Shown here piece after piece: positions 17,547 to 26,731 of a stretch of 41,394 nucleotides of DNA. Each line of letters opens with the position of its first letter. Positions within the stretch are counted from its first letter, which is position 1. The notes beneath the pieces were generated by a model, which ran no database searches, was not told the DNA's origin, and worked only from the letters and a program-made list of their open reading frames with translations. Both the position numbers and the translations under genes were made by a program. The stretch comes from Vibrio nigripulchritudo ATCC 27043 (GTDB lineage Bacteria > Pseudomonadota > Gammaproteobacteria > Enterobacterales > Vibrionaceae), in contig NZ_AFWJ01000190.1 in assembly GCF_000222685.1 (NCBI RefSeq), positions 1 to 41,394 on the forward strand, given 5' to 3'.

Positions 17547-18833
17547 ATGTATCGGATAGCTTGTTTGTTGTTGAGTTTGCTCGCTTTTCCTGGTTTTGCG
17601 CTGACCAAAGTAGACATTTTTCAATCAGAAGTTGTGTTGTCTGCGGAAGAAAAAGCCGAAGATCTGGCAAAAGCCCAAGGTTTAGAGCAAGTACTTATAA
17701 AGGCATCAGGTCAGAAAGATGTAGCCAGTAATCCGGTTATTGAAAAGGCAATGAAGTCGACCAGCCCATATCTTTCTCAAATCAGCTTTGGGAATCTGGA
17801 TGGTCAGGAAACCCTTAAAGTCGCATTTAACCCTAAGCAAATTCAGGGGCTACTGACTCAGGCTGGGTTACCTTATTGGTCTGAATCCCGTTCTTCCGTT
17901 TTGGTCTGGATTGTGGAAGAAGATCGTTATGAGCGTCAGATCATCTGGGAGCAAAGTGGCTCCAATGTAACCCAATTGCTGAATCAGTTTTCTGATTCGC
18001 GAGGCTTGCCAGTTACGGTTCCAGTCGGCGACTTTGATGATGTTACGGGAATCTCCGCTCCAGAAATATGGGGCGCATTTGTCGACCCCATAAGCAAAGC
18101 CAGCCAGCGTTATCCAGCGGATGCGGTACTGGTGCTGCGTATTCAACACTTAAGTTCTGGGCGAGCAACGGTTCGCTGGACTTTGTTTGACCAGACTCCT
18201 TCGCAAATGATTGGCTCTCAGCAATCTCCAATGTCCGGGCAGGAGCGTGGCGAATTTTCTGCATCTCTGCAGCAGGTTGTCGATCAGGTCAGTGATTACT
18301 TTGCAGGAAAGAGTGCCGTACAGGTATCTGATGTTTCTACAGAAAACGTCACGGTTCAGTTTTTGGAAGTAAAAAGCTCACGCGACTTCTTCCAGCTTGA
18401 ATCTTTGTTCAAATCATTAAACTCCGTGGCTTCTACTGAAGTACTGAAAATTCAGGGCAGTGAAGTGACCTTTAAGGTTCATCTGCTTGCACCGGTGGTG
18501 GATTTTCAGCGTGAGTTGAATAACTTTAAACAGGTCAGAGAGTTTTCTCTGGAGGTTCCAGTTGAATCGGAACCTGTTTTGGTGGAGAGCACTCCGGTAA
18601 CTTCTGACGATCCTCAGACAGCAGAACCAGAAGTACCACTAGAAACAGTTGCCGAAGAAAATATTCCTGAAGAAAACATTGATTCGAGTGCAACAGATGT
18701 GTTGCCCGAGCAGGATGAACCCGTCGCAGGATCTGATACTTCAGAATCTTTTGTTGAGCCAGTTGAAGAAACTGTTGAAGTTGAACTGGAACCGCAAGAA
18801 AAAGCGGACCTTGTTTACGAGTGGTTGGGGTAA
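17547..18833 (+). CDS. DUF2066 domain protein, probably periplasmic
   Basis: The protein has 428 residues. Residues 1-18 form a signal peptide ending FPGFA. The mature part begins like other DUF2066 proteins (the segments AEDLAKAQGLEQVLIKASGQ, SYLVQ-like SPYLSQISFG, and LPYWSESRSSVLVWIVEED). The rest of the folded part is beta-alpha without catalytic motifs. The last 85 residues or so are a low-complexity acidic tail rich in Glu, Pro, Val and Thr. The family is widespread in vibrios and relatives next to purM or upp genes, and its function is not known to me. The SD is weak. A strong terminator follows. Confidence 0.8.
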   Translation: MYRIACLLLSLLAFPGFALTKVDIFQSEVVLSAEEKAEDLAKAQGLEQVLIKASGQKDVASNPVIEKAMKSTSPYLSQISFGNLDGQETLKVAFNPKQIQGLLTQAGLPYWSESRSSVLVWIVEEDRYERQIIWEQSGSNVTQLLNQFSDSRGLPVTVPVGDFDDVTGISAPEIWGAFVDPISKASQRYPADAVLVLRIQHLSSGRATVRWTLFDQTPSQMIGSQQSPMSGQERGEFSASLQQVVDQVSDYFAGKSAVQVSDVSTENVTVQFLEVKSSRDFFQLESLFKSLNSVASTEVLKIQGSEVTFKVHLLAPVVDFQRELNNFKQVREFSLEVPVESEPVLVESTPVTSDDPQTAEPEVPLETVAEENIPEENIDSSATDVLPEQDEPVAGSDTSESFVEPVEETVEVELEPQEKADLVYEWLG

Positions 18834-18863
18834 GCCATTACTCCACTAATCAAGTTTTAGTTA

Positions 18864-18895
18864 AAAAAGGAGCAGCCAACTGGCTGCTCCTTTTT
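18864..18895. terminator. Bidirectional terminator between DUF2066 gene and hybrid kinase
   Basis: The stem AAAAAGGAGCAGCC / GGCTGCTCCTTTTT has an AACT loop and T/A runs on both sides. It separates two convergent genes. Confidence 0.9.
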
Positions 18896-18918
18896 ATTCT
18901 TAATCGAGTGGTTTAACG

Positions 18919-21900
18919 CTAATCGTCCCCAGCTTCGTCCAGCACAGCTTCAATTTTAGGCAACAGTGCTTTCAGTTCACTCATGGATTCAAGCAATGAG
19001 TTTTTGTCGCTTGTTTTAGCATGTTGCTCAATGGTCTGGGTGAGGTGATAAAGGGAATCTAACCCTATGGTCGATGCTGACGATTTCAGTTTATGGGCAA
19101 TGTTTGCCACCACGCTCATTTCAAACTCTTCACTTTCTATTTCCGCCATCGCCTGATACTGAGGCAAGCTAAGCTGAACAAAATCGCGAATACTCTGTTT
19201 GTATGAGTTTAAGTCGCCCCCAAAGACCGTATCGACCACCTCCAAATTAAGGCTAGGGTTAATCATAGCGGCGTCATTCTGATTGGCTTCAGGCTCTTCC
19301 TTGATCCAGTCACTGAGCATCTTCTTCAGCTTTTCTAGCTCAATAGGTTTTGGCAGGTAATCATCCATACCTGCGGTTAAGCATTTCTTCGCTTCACCGA
19401 TCATGGCGTTGGCTGTCACTGCAATGATTGGAATACGGCGACCTTTTTCTATCTGTTTCTGCCTTAACGCAGTAGTGAGCTCGTAGCCATCACACTCTGG
19501 CATATGGCAGTCAGTAAGCACCAAATCGAACTCATGCTGTTCGTAGATGGCTTGTGCCTGCAATCCGTCGTCAGCCAGTGCGCAATCGTACCCTAGCGCC
19601 TTAAGTTGCTTCTTAATCACTTCCTGATTTACAGGGTTATCTTCCGCAACCAGAATGTAACCTTTGCTTTCGCCAGAATGCTCCGCTTCCACTTCCTGTA
19701 TCTGTTGTTTATCAGGCGCGATATCAAATGGACTTTCCATGCCCAGCACTACGCGTATTCCGTACCTCAAATTAGAAAGTTTCAACGGCTGAGCGGATAT
19801 TGAGAAAGTCCGGTCGGTGATTTGCGACGAGATGTTAGCCTGTGGAAGTAAATCCAGATATTTAATTGAATCTCTAAGGTTTGATGGCTCAATTGCCATC
19901 AGCTCGGTCATGTTATCGGTAATGATAATACAGACTGGCGAATTCAGTTCTAAGCTAGGGAAGTGGTAGCGATCGAGTTTCTTCCAAGGGATCGCCAGCG
20001 ATTTTAGATAACTCGGAATATGGCTGTTCAACCAGTCAGAAGAAAGGTCGATAAAGACCTGAGTATCTGCGATTTGAACAGGTTTAACACTGTTTCCTGG
20101 CTGAGATGAATATGGGAATGTCAGATGAAGGCTAAAGGTTGTTCCTTCGCCCACTTCACTGCGCACAGAAATTTCACCGCCCATTAGTTCAGTCAGATGT
20201 TTGGAAATGGATAAGCCCAAGCCAGTTCCACCGAACCGTCGAGTGGTATCCGATTCCGCCTGAGTAAATGGCGTGAAGAGATTATCAATATGATCCTGAT
20301 GGATACCGATTCCGTTATCGCGTATATCGAACTGTACCGTGATTTCGTCTTTGCTTATGAAATAAGGATGCACCTCGATGTACACCTCACCTCTTCGGGA
20401 AAGTTTGGACGAGAACTTAATGGCATTTCCGATGATGTTAAACAGAATTTGGCGTAATCGAACAGGGTCTCCCTGTACCTCTTCTGGCAGTTCAGGGGCA
20501 ATGTAAAGCTGGAAGATAATCCCTGCATTTTCTGCACTGGGCGACAGAGTGGATACGACATTCTCTAGTGTTTCACGAAGTGGGAGAGCCGTTTGTTCTA
20601 CGTCCAGTTTCCCTGCTTCAATCTTAGAGAAGTCCAGAATGTCATTGATGATATTGAGCAGGGAGAAAGAGGACTCGCGCACGGTTTTTAACATGCGTTG
20701 CTGCTCGCGATTGACGCGTGTGGTATTCAGCAAATCAATCATGCCAATGATCCCGTTCATCGGGGTGCGGATCTCATGGCTCATTGTCGCAAGGAAATTG
20801 GCTTTAGCTTTGGTGGCCGATTCTGCATTGTCTCGGGCGATGATCACTTCTTGCTGATACTGGTTGCGTTCTATCTGATTCTGTCTGAATGCTTCCAGCA
20901 TTCGCGCCATTTCACCAATTTCGTCGCTGCGGTAACGATAGGGCACTTTAATGCTGGTATCGCCTTTGATCAGGCTTTTCATTTGCATGTTAATTTTTAA
21001 AAGCGGTAGGCTGAGTGAACGATAGATGTACAGAATGACCACCGAACAAAAGACCAGAACGGCGAAAATAGACCCGAACAGGAAGTAGTTGTAGTTGTTG
21101 GTCAGGTTATCCAGAATGGCCAGTCGTTCGGTCATTTGGCTGTCCAGTCGAGTCGAAAGCAGGCTTATGGTGTCAGCCAGCTGTTTGTATTCCCGACCAC
21201 TGATTTCTTCGACTGCTTGCAAAACGCCTTGTTTGTCGTTGTTGTCGTAGCGGCTGAATATTTCAAAGCCACCGTTTCTCATTACACGCAGCTCGGCACG
21301 AAGCTGTTCGATCAGTTCGTGGGACGATGGCTCATTAAGTAGATACTTTAGCCACGTCAGCAAAAACTCTGCCCTCTGTACGGTGGCAGAGAAATCTTCT
21401 TTCACTCCCTGTGAACCAATCACGTATACGGTCAGCATCTGATTCAGGTCGTTGATCAACTCAAACAGCTCGTCACTTTGCAAAGATAGGTTTGCAGTGT
21501 GAGCTGTAGACTCAAGAGTTTGTACTTTCTCGGCAAGGGAAAGAAGAGATTGACCTGTGGTATTAACCAGAGAATGAGCCTGCGATTTTGCCCAGGTTTC
21601 ATCATTAGGATTGTAAAAAGCGAAAATATCCAGCTTAACGCGGTTTTCAAACTGGAAGAAAAGGCTGCCTAATTCCTGGGAGGTATTGATATCAATGGCA
21701 TTGGATTTTTCAATTCTATCAAGGTGATGGAAGAACTGAGTACGGTGTTGTTCGAAGGTTTCTTCTCGTGACGCGTCACCAAGAATATAGTGCAGCATAT
21801 CGGCATTCATATCACCCAGTGCATCTTGCATTTTTACCGCTGCAAGCTCTCCAGGAATGTTTTCGCTGCTAATTGTTGCATTATTTTCCTGAACTTGAGA

Positions 21901-22011
21901 ATAAAGCTGAAAACTTACTATCGCTTTAGTGACAACAATAGCGGCAATTGCCAACATAGCAATAGTGATCTTACCAGATATCATCTGCCACTTGGCGAGG
22001 AAGTAACTCAT
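18919..22011 (-). CDS. Hybrid sensor histidine kinase (HisKA-HATPase-receiver-HPt)
   Basis: The protein has 1030 residues. TM1 is about 15-35; a long helical periplasmic sensor spans 36-308; TM2 is about 310-331; a HAMP domain follows to about 385. The HisKA domain carries His412 (ATMSHEIRTPMNG). The ATPase domain has N-box FNIIGNAIKFS, DNGIGI (566-571) and FGGTGLGLSIS. Residues about 650-760 look like a degenerate receiver. An intact receiver follows, with Glu790/Asp791 and acceptor Asp834 (LVLTDCHMP). A C-terminal HPt domain has His973 (NIAHKLKSSAS). This is a complete ArcB/BarA-like phosphorelay in one chain. It is divergent from a receiver-EAL gene with only 112 bp between, which suggests that protein is a partner. 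The signal is unknown. Confidence 0.92.
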   Translation of the reverse strand: MSYFLAKWQMISGKITIAMLAIAAIVVTKAIVSFQLYSQVQENNATISSENIPGELAAVKMQDALGDMNADMLHYILGDASREETFEQHRTQFFHHLDRIEKSNAIDINTSQELGSLFFQFENRVKLDIFAFYNPNDETWAKSQAHSLVNTTGQSLLSLAEKVQTLESTAHTANLSLQSDELFELINDLNQMLTVYVIGSQGVKEDFSATVQRAEFLLTWLKYLLNEPSSHELIEQLRAELRVMRNGGFEIFSRYDNNDKQGVLQAVEEISGREYKQLADTISLLSTRLDSQMTERLAILDNLTNNYNYFLFGSIFAVLVFCSVVILYIYRSLSLPLLKINMQMKSLIKGDTSIKVPYRYRSDEIGEMARMLEAFRQNQIERNQYQQEVIIARDNAESATKAKANFLATMSHEIRTPMNGIIGMIDLLNTTRVNREQQRMLKTVRESSFSLLNIINDILDFSKIEAGKLDVEQTALPLRETLENVVSTLSPSAENAGIIFQLYIAPELPEEVQGDPVRLRQILFNIIGNAIKFSSKLSRRGEVYIEVHPYFISKDEITVQFDIRDNGIGIHQDHIDNLFTPFTQAESDTTRRFGGTGLGLSISKHLTELMGGEISVRSEVGEGTTFSLHLTFPYSSQPGNSVKPVQIADTQVFIDLSSDWLNSHIPSYLKSLAIPWKKLDRYHFPSLELNSPVCIIITDNMTELMAIEPSNLRDSIKYLDLLPQANISSQITDRTFSISAQPLKLSNLRYGIRVVLGMESPFDIAPDKQQIQEVEAEHSGESKGYILVAEDNPVNQEVIKKQLKALGYDCALADDGLQAQAIYEQHEFDLVLTDCHMPECDGYELTTALRQKQIEKGRRIPIIAVTANAMIGEAKKCLTAGMDDYLPKPIELEKLKKMLSDWIKEEPEANQNDAAMINPSLNLEVVDTVFGGDLNSYKQSIRDFVQLSLPQYQAMAEIESEEFEMSVVANIAHKLKSSASTIGLDSLYHLTQTIEQHAKTSDKNSLLESMSELKALLPKIEAVLDEAGDD

Positions 22012-22123
22012 AATCGTTCACCAAAATTACAAAATGTAAGTTTTTGTAACATAATTTGTATGATAAAGTAAGTTAAATATCAATATAGAGTTAAAGGACA
22101 TTTCCGGAGGCGGGTAAGTAGTA

Positions 22124-23347
22124 ATGACTGAGCAACCCTTTGAGCATCTTCACGTTCTGGTGATTGACGACGATCCATTCATTTTGAATATGCTCGAAAG
22201 AGCCCTCGCTGCGATGGGCATTGTACAAGTTACGCTGACCACCAATTCTGTAGAAGGTGCAGAGGCGATTGCGTGCCAGTTAAACCCAGTGAACGTGGTG
22301 ATTTCTGATCTCAATATGCCTTCGTTAGATGGGGTAGAGCTGATTCGTCATATGGAAGCACTGAATCATAGTGCTTCTTTGATTCTTATTAGTGGTGAAG
22401 ACGACCGTATTTTGCAAACGGCGGTCAAGATTGCTCAGGAACGCGGAATTCCGGTCTTAGGTGCGCTTTCTAAGCCGATCAATACCGAAGAGCTGAGAAA
22501 AATGTTCAGTTCATCTGGCTTGATTGGCAATGGAGAAGGGTATCGAGTCAACCTGACCGCGATTGGAGCAGAGCTAAGACAAGCCATTGTAAAAGGTCAC
22601 ATAGTGCCTTATTACCAGCCTCAGCTTTGCATTCAGACGCGAAAGGTTGTGGGTGTAGAAGCATTGGCTCGCTGGCACCACCCAGAAAGAGGCACTATCC
22701 CGCCAAACGTGTTTATCCCCATCGCAGAAAAGCTTGGGCTGATTAATCATCTGACTGAAATGATTTTCAAACAGGGAATTTCAGATCTTGCCCGATGGAA
22801 AAAGAGGGGCTGGGATTTGATGCTGTCTGTGAATTTCTCTCACTACTGTTTATCCAATCTGGAGATCCCTAGACAGGTAAAAGAACTGGTCACTGAACAC
22901 AATGTTCCGGCACATCATGTCGTCATCGAGATTACGGAATCTTTGTTAAGCAAAGATGCTACGACCAGTCTGGATATTCTGACGCGTTTTCGCCTCAAGG
23001 GGTTTGGTCTTTCGATAGATGATTTTGGGACGGGCTTTTCCACTATGGAACAGCTGCAACGCGTGCCATTCACAGAGCTAAAATTAGATCGCTCCTTTGT
23101 TCATGGCGCTGAAAGCAGCAAGGTAAGTAAGGCCATTATTGAAACCAGTCTCTCTCTGGCGAAGAAATTAGAAATCTCGACCGTTGCTGAAGGGGTAGAG
23201 ACCTTTCAGGAGCTGGAGTTCGTAATGAGCAATGGCTGTGATCTGGTTCAGGGCTACTATGTTTCACCACCTCTGAAAGGTGAAGAATTCGAAACCTGGC
23301 TAGAAGACAACGAAAGCTTTGAACATCTATTTGTTAAGCCAAGCTAG
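22124..23347 (+). CDS. Response regulator with c-di-GMP phosphodiesterase (receiver-EAL)
   Basis: The protein has 407 residues. The receiver (about 8-130) has Asp15-Asp17, acceptor Asp62 (VVISDLNMP) and the conserved Lys in LSKPIN. The EAL domain (about 145-395) keeps all the catalytic residues I can check: E177-A-L-x-R181, Asn235 (SVNFS), Glu267 (IEIT), Asp297-Asp298 (DDFGTGFS), Lys318 (LKLDRSF), Glu354 (AEGVET) and Gln374 (QGYY). It should therefore hydrolyse c-di-GMP, under control of phosphorylation. GGAGG lies upstream of the ATG. It is divergent from the hybrid kinase with the HPt domain, the obvious phosphodonor candidate. Confidence 0.93.
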   Translation: MTEQPFEHLHVLVIDDDPFILNMLERALAAMGIVQVTLTTNSVEGAEAIACQLNPVNVVISDLNMPSLDGVELIRHMEALNHSASLILISGEDDRILQTAVKIAQERGIPVLGALSKPINTEELRKMFSSSGLIGNGEGYRVNLTAIGAELRQAIVKGHIVPYYQPQLCIQTRKVVGVEALARWHHPERGTIPPNVFIPIAEKLGLINHLTEMIFKQGISDLARWKKRGWDLMLSVNFSHYCLSNLEIPRQVKELVTEHNVPAHHVVIEITESLLSKDATTSLDILTRFRLKGFGLSIDDFGTGFSTMEQLQRVPFTELKLDRSFVHGAESSKVSKAIIETSLSLAKKLEISTVAEGVETFQELEFVMSNGCDLVQGYYVSPPLKGEEFETWLEDNESFEHLFVKPS

Positions 23348-23373
23348 CGTTTGAATGAGTTGAAGTTGATAAG

Positions 23374-23402
23374 AAAACAGCGGCAAATGCCGCTGTTTTT
23401 TT
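23374..23402. terminator. Terminator after receiver-EAL gene
   Basis: The stem AAAACAGCGGC / GCCGCTGTTTT has an AAAT loop and is followed by a T run. A tracts on the other side allow it to serve the convergent minE end as well. Confidence 0.9.
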
Positions 23403-23434
23403 GTAAAACATTATTGTCAACAGACCCTAGTAGA

Positions 23435-23698
23435 CTACTTATCTTCGTCTGGCAGCTTAACGTTAAGCTCCAGTACCGACAGGTCATCGTCATTTTGTTC
23501 CAGAGAAACATTGACCATTTCTGGATCGATATCGACGTATTTACTGATGACCTTCAAAATATCTTCTTTCAATTGAGGAAGATAGGTCGGTGCAGCGGAA
23601 CCTTCTTTACGACGTTCCGCCACAATGATTTGCAAGCGTTCTTTCGCGACGTTAGCGGATGTTTTCTTTTGTGGTCGGAAAAACTCCAGTAAAGACAT
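23435..23698 (-). CDS. minE: Cell division topological specificity factor MinE
   Basis: MinE stimulates the MinD ATPase and drives pole-to-pole Min oscillation, keeping the division site at midcell. The protein has 87 residues, typical length. The N-terminus MSLLEFF is the membrane-targeting part. The next segment, [14 protein letters not shown], is the MinD-contact region, followed by the C-terminal dimerisation fold ([21 protein letters not shown]). It is last in minC-minD-minE, 2 bp after minD. Confidence 0.97.
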   Translation of the reverse strand: MSLLEFFRPQKKTSANVAKERLQIIVAERRKEGSAAPTYLPQLKEDILKVISKYVDIDPEMVNVSLEQNDDDLSVLELNVKLPDEDK

Positions 23699-23700
23699 AA

Positions 23701-24513
23701 TTAGCCCCCGAATAGTCGTTTAAAGATGCCTTTTTTCTGCTCAGTCAGGAAACGAAACTCTTTTTCGTTACCCAGTAAGCGTTCTACAGCATCATCGTAA
23801 GCAAGCCCTGCGTCCGACTCTTCATCAAAAATCACTGGCACACCTTTATTCGATGCGTTTAGTACTGCCTGGCTTTCTGGAATCACACCTAACAATGAAA
23901 TGTGCAGAATTTCTTCTACATCTTCCACACTCAGCATTTCACCCTGTGTAACACGTGCCGGGTTGTAGCGAGTCAGTAGAAGGTGCTGTTTTACTGGCTC
24001 CAAGCCTTCTTCTGCACGGCGGCTCTTTGAATCCAGAATGCCCAGGATTCTGTCGGAGTCACGAACCGATGAAACTTCAGGGTTAGTCGTCACAATGGCT
24101 TCATCTGCAAAGTATAGTGCCATCAGTGCACCTTGCTCGATGCCTGCTGGCGAGTCACAGATGATGAAGTCGAAACCCATCTCATCCATCTCATTCAATA
24201 CACGCTGTACGCCATCACGAGTCAGTGCATCTTTATCACGGGTTTGCGAAGCCGGAAGAATGAATAGGTTTTCTGTACGTTTGTCTTTTATCAGCGCTTG
24301 GTTCAGCGTGGCTTCGCCATTAATCACGTTAACAAAATCGTAGACGACGCGGCGCTCACAACCCATGATCAAATCGAGGTTACGCAAACCAATATCAAAA
24401 TCGATTACCGCGGTTTTCTTGCCTTTTAGAGCGAGCCCGGAAGCAATCGCTGCACTTGAGGTGGTTTTACCTACGCCACCTTTACCTGATGTAACAACAA
24501 TGATGCGTGCCAT
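23701..24513 (-). CDS. minD: Septum site-determining ATPase MinD
   Basis: MinD is the membrane-cycling ATPase that recruits MinC and is released by MinE. The protein has 270 residues from the ATG at 24513; an in-frame TTG one codon upstream is not the start. It shows the deviant Walker [10 protein letters not shown] near the N-terminus, the switch region [28 protein letters not shown], and the C-terminal amphipathic membrane helix ([11 protein letters not shown]). AAGGA precedes the start. It lies between minC and minE. Confidence 0.98.
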   Translation of the reverse strand: MARIIVVTSGKGGVGKTTSSAAIASGLALKGKKTAVIDFDIGLRNLDLIMGCERRVVYDFVNVINGEATLNQALIKDKRTENLFILPASQTRDKDALTRDGVQRVLNEMDEMGFDFIICDSPAGIEQGALMALYFADEAIVTTNPEVSSVRDSDRILGILDSKSRRAEEGLEPVKQHLLLTRYNPARVTQGEMLSVEDVEEILHISLLGVIPESQAVLNASNKGVPVIFDEESDAGLAYDDAVERLLGNEKEFRFLTEQKKGIFKRLFGG

Positions 24514-24526
24514 CAAACTATCCTTT

Positions 24527-25186
24527 TTAAATCGTGAGGGTATCGATTGTCAGTTGGTCTTCATGCATGGTTAACATGATCTTTTTCTGCCAATACGCAC
24601 TGTCAATTTGGTCGCTAAGCCAATAGTTTCCAGCGATGGAAATCAGCTCAGCCTGTAAATCGTGACAAATGATCTTCGCTTCTTTTTGTCCACTTGCGCC
24701 AGCAATCGCACGCCCACGCAATGTGCCATGAATGTGAATACTGCCGTCTGCAATCACTTCTGCCCCTGCACTTACATGGTTCAGAATCACCAAGTCGCCG
24801 TCTTTGGCGTAAACCTGTTGTCCTGAACGAATAGGGGTTCGAATGACTTTTGTGGGTGCCATCTGAGCGGGAGCTGTGGTTGTCTTGCTTGAAGACATTA
24901 CGGCGAAGCCTGCTTCCTTTGCCAAAGATTGCGAACGTTTGTCTTTGCAGCCCGTTACACCAACCGGGATCATTCCCGTCGACATAACGCCCGATTTCAA
25001 CTGTTGGAAATCAATATCACCAGACATTTGTTCAACGTTAAGCACTACAGGCGCATGTTGAAAAAAAGCAGGGGCTTGTTCGACTTTGTCGTGCAGGAAG
25101 CGCACACTTTCACTTACATCTGTACCAGAAAGGTGAAGAACAGATAAGGTAAAACTGCTGCCTTTGAGATCTGTGTTTGTTGTCAT
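24527..25186 (-). CDS. minC: Septum site-determining protein MinC
   Basis: MinC inhibits FtsZ polymerisation away from midcell. The protein has 219 residues. The N-terminal domain (about 1-105) acts on FtsZ. The C-terminal beta-helix domain (about 115-219, with [35 protein letters not shown]) binds MinD and also carries the turn [10 protein letters not shown]. It is first in the minCDE operon, 13 bp before minD, and is divergent from ycgL, the same order as in E. coli. The 177 bp between minC and ycgL should hold both promoters; no operator is obvious. Confidence 0.96.
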   Translation of the reverse strand: MTTNTDLKGSSFTLSVLHLSGTDVSESVRFLHDKVEQAPAFFQHAPVVLNVEQMSGDIDFQQLKSGVMSTGMIPVGVTGCKDKRSQSLAKEAGFAVMSSSKTTTAPAQMAPTKVIRTPIRSGQQVYAKDGDLVILNHVSAGAEVIADGSIHIHGTLRGRAIAGASGQKEAKIICHDLQAELISIAGNYWLSDQIDSAYWQKKIMLTMHEDQLTIDTLTI

Positions 25187-25363
25187 GGTTAAATTTCAAA
25201 CAATTTGGGTTGTGGTCGGACCCTAAAATGCTAGCATGTTATATTTCTACACATTCCTCATCAAGCAACTTATTGTCAAATAGACGCTTTACGTTCAAAA
25301 TCTCTCAAACTTTACGAAAACTTCACTTTTTAGCGAAGAAAAATACGCAAAAATAGGTCCCAT

Positions 25364-25639
25364 ATGTTGTGTTCTATCTACAAAAGCCCTAAAAAAGAAG
25401 GGGCATACCTGTACGTTCCAAAAAAGGACGACTTTTCTGAAGTGCCTCAGCCGCTGAAGGATATGTTTGGTAAACCCATCTTTGTGATGGTGATTAAGCT
25501 AGATGGTCGCCAACTGGCTCAGGTGGATATTGAGAAAGTGAAAGAATCTTTGGAAAGCGAAGGCTTTTTCCTTCAACTGCCACCACCGCCAGAAAATCTA
25601 TTAGAAAAATACAAAGAGCAAAAGGCCAAGCAAAAGTAA
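25364..25639 (+). CDS. ycgL: YcgL domain protein
   Basis: The protein has 91 residues and clearly belongs to the YcgL family: it starts [26 protein letters not shown], continues with [19 protein letters not shown], and has the hallmark [13 protein letters not shown] near the end. The small alpha/beta fold is known from E. coli, but no biochemical role is established to my knowledge. It is divergent from minC, as in enterobacteria, and 26 bp before a transglycosylase gene with which it is probably cotranscribed. Confidence 0.93.
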   Translation: MLCSIYKSPKKEGAYLYVPKKDDFSEVPQPLKDMFGKPIFVMVIKLDGRQLAQVDIEKVKESLESEGFFLQLPPPPENLLEKYKEQKAKQK

Positions 25640-25665
25640 GACATTGGCCGCTCAGGGAGAAAGGC

Positions 25666-26637
25666 TTGAAAAAAATACTCGTAGCGCTTTTGGGTTTAGG
25701 GCTTAGCCAGGCGGCATTCGCCCAAACCGCCAGTTTTGAAGATTACATCGAAGGGCTGAAAAGCGAAGCCTTGGAAAAAGGGATTTCCCAGGCAACCATT
25801 GATAGTGCATTTAAAAACGTCAGCTATAAGCCGCGCGCGGTGAAAGCAGACAGGAATCAGCCAGAAAAAAGACTGACTCTGGATGAGTACATTCCACGTG
25901 CAGTCCCAAACTGGAAGGTAAAGCAAGCCAAGGCACTTTATAACAAGCACTACACGGAGCTGAAACGCATCGGTGATGAATACGGTGTGCAGCCAAGGTT
26001 CATTGTTGCCCTGTGGGGAGTGGAAAGTAACTTTGGCAAGTTGACAGGCGGTTATGGGGTTATCGATGCACTGAGCACGTTAGCTTATGACGGTCGCCGC
26101 GAAGCATTTTTTCGCAAAGAGACCATGGCAGCCTTAACCATTCTTGATGAAGGTCACATTCAGGCGCATAAGATGAAAGGCTCCTGGGCCGGTGCGATGG
26201 GGCAGTGTCAGTTTATGCCTAGCTCGTTCATTGCTTATGCCGCCGACGGCAACAATGATGGCAAGAAAGACATTTGGAACACCAAGTCTGATGTTTTTGC
26301 CTCTACGGCGAACTATTTAAGTCAGTCTGGGTGGGACGATAAGTACACCTGGGGTCGCCAGGTTACTGTGCCAGCCGGATTTGATATGAACCTAGAGGGG
26401 CGTCAGAAAGACAAAGCCAAAACTCTGGCTGAATGGCGCAAACTGGGGCTGACACGCATCAACGGGAAGCCATTGCCTCAGCCAAAAGAGGACATTGATG
26501 CGTGGCTAATCATGCCAGACGACGAAGATGGACGCGCCTACCTTATCTACAACAACTATCAAGTGTTGATGAAGTGGAATCGCTCATACTACTTCGGTGT
26601 TGCGGTGAGTCACTTAGCAGATAAGATTGTTTATTGA
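25666..26637 (+). CDS. Lytic murein transglycosylase, MltB family
   Basis: The enzyme cleaves peptidoglycan between MurNAc and GlcNAc to give 1,6-anhydro ends, in the periplasm. The protein has 323 residues from a TTG start with a strong SD (GGGAGAAAGG). The signal peptide is 1-19 (ending AAFA). It has no Cys lipobox, so it is a soluble rather than lipoprotein form. The GH103 core shows the catalytic Glu120 in ALWGVESNFGKLTGGY, then AYDGRREAFFRKE, GSWAGAMGQCQFMPSSF and DGNNDGKKDIWNT. Its place downstream of the min region is common in vibrios, as I remember. Confidence 0.93.
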   Translation: MKKILVALLGLGLSQAAFAQTASFEDYIEGLKSEALEKGISQATIDSAFKNVSYKPRAVKADRNQPEKRLTLDEYIPRAVPNWKVKQAKALYNKHYTELKRIGDEYGVQPRFIVALWGVESNFGKLTGGYGVIDALSTLAYDGRREAFFRKETMAALTILDEGHIQAHKMKGSWAGAMGQCQFMPSSFIAYAADGNNDGKKDIWNTKSDVFASTANYLSQSGWDDKYTWGRQVTVPAGFDMNLEGRQKDKAKTLAEWRKLGLTRINGKPLPQPKEDIDAWLIMPDDEDGRAYLIYNNYQVLMKWNRSYYFGVAVSHLADKIVY

Positions 26638-26660
26638 TTTGCAGAACTGCATTAATAATA

Positions 26661-26693
26661 AAGGCTGAACCCCACCATAGAGTTCAGCCTTTT
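26661..26693. terminator. Terminator between transglycosylase and ATP pyrophosphatase genes
   Basis: The stem AAGGCTGAAC / GTTCAGCCTT has an 11-nt loop and a TTTTTT run on the plus strand. It lies between two convergent genes and serves mainly the transglycosylase gene. Confidence 0.88.
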
Positions 26694-26731
26694 TTATTTT
26701 TTAGCTTTCTAGTTCTTTAGTTTAGGCGTGG

